Part shown: piece after piece, positions 35,248 through 39,780 of the stretch | Layout: each line of letters starts with the position of its first letter | Numbering within the stretch: the first letter of the stretch is position 1 | From: JAGGVT01 sp965369605 | GTDB lineage: Bacteria > JAJVIF01 > JAGGVT01 | Direction of reading: 5' to 3' | Length of the DNA: 39,780 bases | NCBI GenBank assembly: GCA_965369605.1 | Contig: CBDURE010000018.1 | Coordinates: 1-39,780 of the forward strand | The notes under the pieces: generated by a model | The model's database searches: none | What the model was told of the DNA's origin: nothing | The model's input: the letters and a program-made list of their open reading frames with translations, nothing else | Position numbers and translations under genes: made by a program

Positions 35248-35406
35248 TTTAAAACCTATAGTTTCTTAACTGCCGCTTACGCTCGAATTATGTTTATCTT
35301 TCTGTTTGGAGGTTCTGAGACAATTTCCTTGCTGCGCTCCGGTGTACCACATTTAACAAGGTCATTTCAGAACACCGCATGCCGCGTCCCGAAGTACTGT
35401 TTTTTC

Positions 35407-35438
35407 TTGCCTCAATCTAATAATATTGCTATTATTAG
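35407..35438 (+). promoter_or_regulatory. Twin promoter/dyad, copy 1 (lipoprotein at 35539)
   Basis: -35 TTGCCT (35407-35412), a 17-base spacer and -10 TATTAT (35430-35435) with TGC before it. A perfect dyad CTAATAATA-TTGC-TATTATTAG (35417-35438) covers the spacer and -10. The same arrangement is found at 37603-37634. The leader is about 97 bases. Confidence 0.75.
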
Positions 35439-35538
35439 CATGCTTCTCTAGCATCGGATGAAATAACCGGACATAACGTAACCTTGAGATAATTGCTAAC
35501 GTCTTAGTGGTTGGAATTCCCATAATAAGGTGATTTAA

Positions 35539-37566
35539 ATGCGTACTTCTCTATTCATAATTATAATTTCACTTCTGCTGATTGCTGCTGGATGCTCCAG
35601 TTCCGGCAATTCGACTGTTGTTCCTGACAGCGTTGCGGATATGCCGTCAATGGAAAATCATTCACAACATGGCGATATTCACATACTCGCATCGGGAACA
35701 ATGAATCTCGATAATGGCGCTGTTGAAATCAATAACAGAACTGTTTCGCCATACATGGATGTAACACCGTTTGTCGGATCGAATTTTTCCTTTCATATCA
35801 ACAACTTTATCCCGCCGGATATTCTCGATATCACACTTACACTTGTCAATCTGTCAGGAGTGACTGTATATGATGTCTATGTCGTTTTCGATGAGCTATA
35901 TGGCAAAACCGTGATGAATCCTGATTGTTATATAGATATATTTCAGCAGTGGGACATAAATCCGTTCATCGTATTCAGAAAAGAGGATGTATTAAGGGAA
36001 TTCCCTCCGATGGGTGATACAGAGCAGCTTTTATTGAAATATCCCGGCGGGAATCCATATGTTGATTTTTATATCATAGCGCATCTGGGTGGAAATACGG
36101 GGGGAGTATATGCGATTGAAGAATGGCATGTTGATGGTGTTTTAAGGCCGGATGGCGGCACCGTTGATGTTATCGTTTCTGCTTATGATTATCAGGCGGA
36201 TATTTCCCAAGTTGTTGCTGATACATCAGTGTTTACCGGCGGAATCACAATTTTCACGCAGGCTGGATATCCGAATCCGTGGGAGGCATCCATATCAAAT
36301 ACGCAACATGCGCCGGTCGGTGAATATACAATTCCGGTTATGGCATCATCGCCATCATCGCCCATGTACCAAACATATAACTTTTTCAAGATACATGTCG
36401 CGGACTCATCCGCTACTTTATTCGGGGATGACATTTTCATATTCAATCCCGGAGGCCTGAATCACTGGGCGGGTACGGAAGGCCGCCACAACATGATTGC
36501 TGATGGCGATAATTTCTATTTGTCGTTTAACAGTTTGTACGTCAGCCCCCAATACTGGGCGAAGGGAGATATTCACTTTGTAAAATCCACCGATGGCGGC
36601 GAAACGTGGCAGGAACCCGCAAGAATAACAAACGAACCAACATATGGAGATATATGTCATTACACCAGCATGGCGAAAAAAGGCGATACGCTATATATCG
36701 CGCATGAGCGTGTAAGCCAGTCATCCACATATTATTTTGACATACTTAAAAGCGATGATGATGGCGAAAATTGGTATGTATGGTTCGAATCGACATCCCG
36801 CAAACATACGCCATCGATTTGTGTTGACCCATATTCAGCGGAAGAAAAGGTTTATGTAGCATATAGTGATGATAAGGAATCGATATGGGTTGCATGTAAA
36901 AACGGCGCGAATCCGTGGGTGTTTAATCAGGTGAGCGACATAATTGATCCTGGAATGGATGTTGTTTATCCTGACATTGCGTTTAATCCTGTAACTGCAA
37001 AGATAATGGCCTGCTGGACGGATGAAGCGGCGGTTTCAGCCGGTTCGCGAGTTTGTTTCGATTCATCCTCAGATGGAGTCACTTGGGGTACTGATATTTT
37101 TATCAGCAGTTTCTGGGCATCCGGCAAGAGCGAGAAGAATCCGATTTTGGCGGTTAATCCGTCAACGGGTATCGCGGGGATTTTGTATGACTATAACCGA
37201 TACCCAACGGCGCTTGATCTGCTGTTTGTGAAAGCAACCGATGCCAACGCGACATCGTTCATGCCTGAAGTGGTAGTGTTCAGCCCGGCGGAATTTATGT
37301 TCAGTTCATCGCTGTTCTGTGAGACATCAGGCAGATGGCTGGCATCGTGGTATTCAGCGACTGACATGTTCACAAATCAGGATTGCTATTTCAAGGAATC
37401 AATGGACGGCGGTTCAACATGGATAAATGAGCAGATGATAAATGATCTTGTTCATCCAAACGCGTATAATCCGATTTTGGCATCGAATGGCTCGGATGTG
37501 TGCATCGGGTGGATGGATCAACGGGATATCGATGATAAGATATGGATAGATCACGGGGCGCATTAG
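35539..37566 (+). CDS. Lipoprotein with shared N-terminal module and BNR-like propeller
   Basis: A 675-residue lipoprotein: signal MRTSLFIIIISLLLIAAGCS with lipobox AAGC, and AAGGTG six bases before the ATG. Residues about 45-300 are the shared module: FIPPDILDITLTLVN, VYDVYVVFDELYGKT, NPDCYIDIF, NPFIVFRKEDVLREF, GGTVDVIVSAYDYQ and GEYTIPVMASS. From about 300 a sialidase/BNR-type propeller follows, with Asp-box-like turns (KSTDGGETWQEP, KSDDDGENWYVW, DSSSDGVTWG, ESMDGGSTWINE: S/T-x-D-x-G-x-T-W). At least four Asp-boxes are visible. No obvious sialidase catalytic arginine triad can be assigned by eye. The N-terminal half is closely similar to the next gene, a tandem duplication with a replaced C-terminal domain. 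Confidence 0.9.
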   Translation: MRTSLFIIIISLLLIAAGCSSSGNSTVVPDSVADMPSMENHSQHGDIHILASGTMNLDNGAVEINNRTVSPYMDVTPFVGSNFSFHINNFIPPDILDITLTLVNLSGVTVYDVYVVFDELYGKTVMNPDCYIDIFQQWDINPFIVFRKEDVLREFPPMGDTEQLLLKYPGGNPYVDFYIIAHLGGNTGGVYAIEEWHVDGVLRPDGGTVDVIVSAYDYQADISQVVADTSVFTGGITIFTQAGYPNPWEASISNTQHAPVGEYTIPVMASSPSSPMYQTYNFFKIHVADSSATLFGDDIFIFNPGGLNHWAGTEGRHNMIADGDNFYLSFNSLYVSPQYWAKGDIHFVKSTDGGETWQEPARITNEPTYGDICHYTSMAKKGDTLYIAHERVSQSSTYYFDILKSDDDGENWYVWFESTSRKHTPSICVDPYSAEEKVYVAYSDDKESIWVACKNGANPWVFNQVSDIIDPGMDVVYPDIAFNPVTAKIMACWTDEAAVSAGSRVCFDSSSDGVTWGTDIFISSFWASGKSEKNPILAVNPSTGIAGILYDYNRYPTALDLLFVKATDANATSFMPEVVVFSPAEFMFSSSLFCETSGRWLASWYSATDMFTNQDCYFKESMDGGSTWINEQMINDLVHPNAYNPILASNGSDVCIGWMDQRDIDDKIWIDHGAH

Positions 37567-37602
37567 GTCAAATACTTTTTACAGGAAATGCTTATTATTA
37601 TC

Positions 37603-37634
37603 TTGCCGCATGCAAATAATATTGCTATTATTTG
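37603..37634 (+). promoter_or_regulatory. Twin promoter/dyad, copy 2 (lipoprotein at 37709)
   Basis: -35 TTGCCG (37603-37608), a 17-base spacer and -10 TATTAT (37626-37631) preceded by TGC. Perfect dyad CAAATAATA-TTGC-TATTATTTG (37613-37634). The leader is about 71 bases. The core AATAATATTGCTATTATT is identical to the copy at 35419-35436. Confidence 0.75.
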
Positions 37635-37708
37635 TGCGCATCAGATTGGTTACATATCAGGTTGGTACAAAAATAACTTATCTTATTACAGCCTTAGGGA
37701 GGCAGACA

Positions 37709-39553
37709 GTGCGACCTATTTTCTTTCTCACTCTAGTAGTATTGGCATTGATTTTTGCGGGTTGTTCCGGGAGTGGCAATGCCCCGACAACTCCGCCATC
37801 TGACTCATCTCCTGAGCAGATTGCTGATACAAACAACCATGAATTTGCAATACTTGCATCAGGAACGATGAATCTTGAGGATGGTTCAATCGAGCCAGGT
37901 GAACATTCAGCAAGCGCTTACATGGATGTAACAAGTATTGTCGGTTCGCATTTCAGTTTCACAATTGACAATTTTATTCCGCCTGACATCCTTGAAATCA
38001 CTCTCAAGATTAACAACGTCTCAGCATTCACGGTTTATGATGTCTGTATCGTTTTCGAGAATCTTTACGGCAAGACAGTCCTGAATCCTGACAGTTACAT
38101 GGACATTTTTGGCCCATGGGATCTTGACCCTTTCATCGCATTCATGAAATCAGATCCGAACAGGGTGTTCCCACCGGGAATCGGCACGGAACCGCTTGAG
38201 ATTCAGTATCCCGGCGGAAGCGCACTGGTGGATTTTTTCATCATTGCGGATATTGCCGGAAACACCGGCGGTGTGCTTGCATTGACTGATTGGAACGTTG
38301 CAGGACAGCTGACACCAGCTGGCGGCAATGCGACTATTGAAGTTACAGCGCTTGACCATCAGCAGGATGTAACCGGAGTTTATGCCGATACATCAGCTCT
38401 GACAGGAGCAAACACAACCTTTCTTTCCACACCTGACCCGCTTGTGTGGACAGCGGATATCACAAACTCCGAGCTTGCGCCGGAGGGAACCTATGTGATT
38501 CCAACAATGGCACTGTCACAATCAGCACCAGTCTATCAGACCTACAATTTCTTTGAATTGGATGTCGTTGATGTTGGTGAAGCGAAATTGGTTCAAGTTG
38601 GGATATTTCAGAAACCAGTAGATGACGTCTGGTTTGATGTTGGTGTTGAAGCGCAGGGATTTGTCTATGTTGTAGCTGACCATCCCGAGACCGATAATGT
38701 TGGCGGTTTCCCTGACACCGGTTCAAGAACATGCCTTAAATTCACGAACGATCTGGATACGATGGTTGTTATGAATGAGGGTGGCTCAGGAATGAACGAT
38801 CCTTATCCGGGCGCATGGAATTGGAATCCCGATCTTGAATGGGACAGAGTTGATGTCTCCGATGGCGGTAACCTTCTCACGAATATCAATGGTTCAACCC
38901 TTGCAACCTGGATGGTTTCCGGCAACTTTGCGACAAATATCGCATGCTGCTGGCAGTATAATTGCAACCCCACGAATACCGTTGGCAACGTTCCGGATGT
39001 CTGCGATGTCAACCCAATGGGTTTTGGTCCAGGCTTTATGGGATTAGGACGAATTTCAGACGTTTGCTCATCAGTTCTGACCTGGGATATTGCGTTCCAG
39101 GATACTGATCTCATTAACTCTTCAGGAACTAACTTAGCTGCCACTGAAGTTTATCCGAAAGTTGGTGTAGTTGCCATTGAAGGGCTTTTTGATACTCTCA
39201 ACATGCTGGTCTTTTTCTCGGACAGCACTGATGGCAAACTATCTGTTTTCGGTGACTGTTTCTCCGGGTCTGGCACTGCCGCTGAACTCAGCACTGTAGG
39301 GAACTATGGCACCGGCAACGGCGAATTCATGGGCGGCCTTGATATATCCATCAACTCAAAGGGTGAAATCTTCACGCTTGAGGATCATGGTGGAACATAC
39401 AGATTCCAGAAATTCGATTCTGATTATAACTGGATTTGGACATCACCATGGGTTGGCGATGGCGATCCACTCAGAATGGACTGGGATACCTCGACTGACA
39501 AGTTATATGTGGTTACAACTGACGGAGTTGTTATGATGGAAGAAGTTGAATAA
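37709..39553 (+). CDS. Lipoprotein with shared N-terminal module and NHL-like propeller
   Basis: A 614-residue lipoprotein. The long open frame begins at 37610, but AGGGAGG (37696-37702) lies six bases before a GTG at 37709, which starts a normal lipoprotein signal (VRPIFFLTLVVLALIFAGCS, lipobox FAGC). The first 33 codons are therefore leader; they also overlap the promoter at 37603-37634. Residues about 45-290 are the shared module: FIPPDILEITLKINN, VYDVCIVFENLYGKT, LNPDSYMDIF, DPFIAFMKSDPNRVF, GGNATIEVTALDHQ and GTYVIPTMALS. The rest looks like a six-bladed propeller with NHL-type traits near the end (GNYGTGNGEFMGGLDISINS). A cysteine-rich stretch (NIACCWQYNCNPTNT) is unusual and may form disulfides. 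Paralogue of the preceding gene. Confidence 0.87.
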   Translation: MRPIFFLTLVVLALIFAGCSGSGNAPTTPPSDSSPEQIADTNNHEFAILASGTMNLEDGSIEPGEHSASAYMDVTSIVGSHFSFTIDNFIPPDILEITLKINNVSAFTVYDVCIVFENLYGKTVLNPDSYMDIFGPWDLDPFIAFMKSDPNRVFPPGIGTEPLEIQYPGGSALVDFFIIADIAGNTGGVLALTDWNVAGQLTPAGGNATIEVTALDHQQDVTGVYADTSALTGANTTFLSTPDPLVWTADITNSELAPEGTYVIPTMALSQSAPVYQTYNFFELDVVDVGEAKLVQVGIFQKPVDDVWFDVGVEAQGFVYVVADHPETDNVGGFPDTGSRTCLKFTNDLDTMVVMNEGGSGMNDPYPGAWNWNPDLEWDRVDVSDGGNLLTNINGSTLATWMVSGNFATNIACCWQYNCNPTNTVGNVPDVCDVNPMGFGPGFMGLGRISDVCSSVLTWDIAFQDTDLINSSGTNLAATEVYPKVGVVAIEGLFDTLNMLVFFSDSTDGKLSVFGDCFSGSGTAAELSTVGNYGTGNGEFMGGLDISINSKGEIFTLEDHGGTYRFQKFDSDYNWIWTSPWVGDGDPLRMDWDTSTDKLYVVTTDGVVMMEEVE

Positions 39554-39580
39554 GACCAGGCGGTTAATTTAGAAAAATAT

Positions 39581-39610
39581 TCCCTCACGAATAGTGGGGG
39601 ATTTTTTTTT
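39581..39610 (+). terminator. Intrinsic terminator after lipoprotein at 37709
   Basis: TCCCTCAC (39581-39588), loop GAATA, GTGGGGGA (39594-39601; one G-T pair), then nine T residues. A second, weaker hairpin with a T tract (CCCCCCGCGAGCGTGGTGGG, then ATTTTTTT) follows at about 39631-39657 and may be a back-up terminator. Confidence 0.88.
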
Positions 39611-39664
39611 ATCTCCTCCCCCGCTTAATCCCCCCGCGAGCGTGGTGGGATTTTTTTGTATTTG

Positions 39665-39710
39665 TAAACCATGTCCCTGTTAATGTGTAAACCATGTCTA
39701 TGGTTTGTAC
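39665..39710. repeat. Dispersed repeat, right copy (paired with 57-112)
   Basis: TAAACCATGTCCCTGTTAAT, then GTGTAAACCATGTCTATGGT, then TTGTAC. Same orientation as the left copy. Contains CCATGTC twice, 26 bases apart in each copy. The 70 bases after it show nothing recognisable. Confidence 0.55.
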
Positions 39711-39780
39711 AGCGGGGAGGGTTGGCATAAGCGCTAAGTTAAACTTATCGTTGCTTGGTAGTATTCACCCAATCCCCGAC

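Overview
The window is about 39.8 kb of chromosomal DNA with moderate GC content (mid-40s percent by eye, not computed). It appears to come from an uncultivated Gram-negative-type bacterium. The reasons are at least six lipobox-bearing lipoproteins, several other exported proteins, standard stop codons (TAA, TAG and TGA all used), and many intergenic palindromic (REP/MITE-like) repeats. I cannot place it in a phylum from sequence alone. No rRNA, tRNA, CRISPR array, prophage or complete insertion sequence was found.

Region by region: (i) 0.2-8.2 kb is mostly housekeeping: a Nudix hydrolase, an RqcH/NFACT protein, a HigB-HigA toxin-antitoxin operon with a near-ideal autoregulatory promoter/operator, valyl-tRNA synthetase with a clear intrinsic terminator, a small membrane protein and a GNAT acetyltransferase. 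(ii) 8.2-23.8 kb is a block of exported repeat proteins: an LVIVD-repeat lipoprotein whose 14 repeats fit two seven-bladed propellers, a 1110-residue double-array leucine-rich-repeat protein, three WG-repeat proteins (the third interrupted by an in-frame TGA), a lipoprotein ending in a deacetylase-like domain, an unrecognised 395-residue protein and a sialidase-like lipoprotein. (iii) 23.9-32.1 kb, all on the minus strand, holds a CapA-type phosphoesterase and an MFS transporter, a CoA-disulfide reductase/rhodanese fusion, an unrecognised lipoprotein, and a translationally coupled deacetylase plus DegT-type aminotransferase. Long repeat tracts lie between these. (iv) 32.2-39.6 kb carries an S55 (SpoIVB-like) exported protein flanked on both sides by octamer tandem arrays, then two tandem paralogous lipoproteins driven by twin promoters.

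The most distinctive content is a family of five lipoproteins (8251-11076, 15954-17669, 21843-23783, 35539-37566, 37709-39553). They share one N-terminal two-part module, with a P-D-x-Y motif, a following P-[FY]-x-x-[FY] motif and a later GG...D-[WYH]-Q segment. The C-terminal domains differ: LVIVD propellers, a deacetylase-like domain, sialidase/BNR-like propellers and an NHL-like propeller. I read this as a modular cell-surface display family, interleaved with LRR and WG proteins; the role is inferred. Several genes share extended -10 (TGn) promoters, and the last two lipoprotein genes share an almost identical promoter/dyad, which suggests coordinated control.
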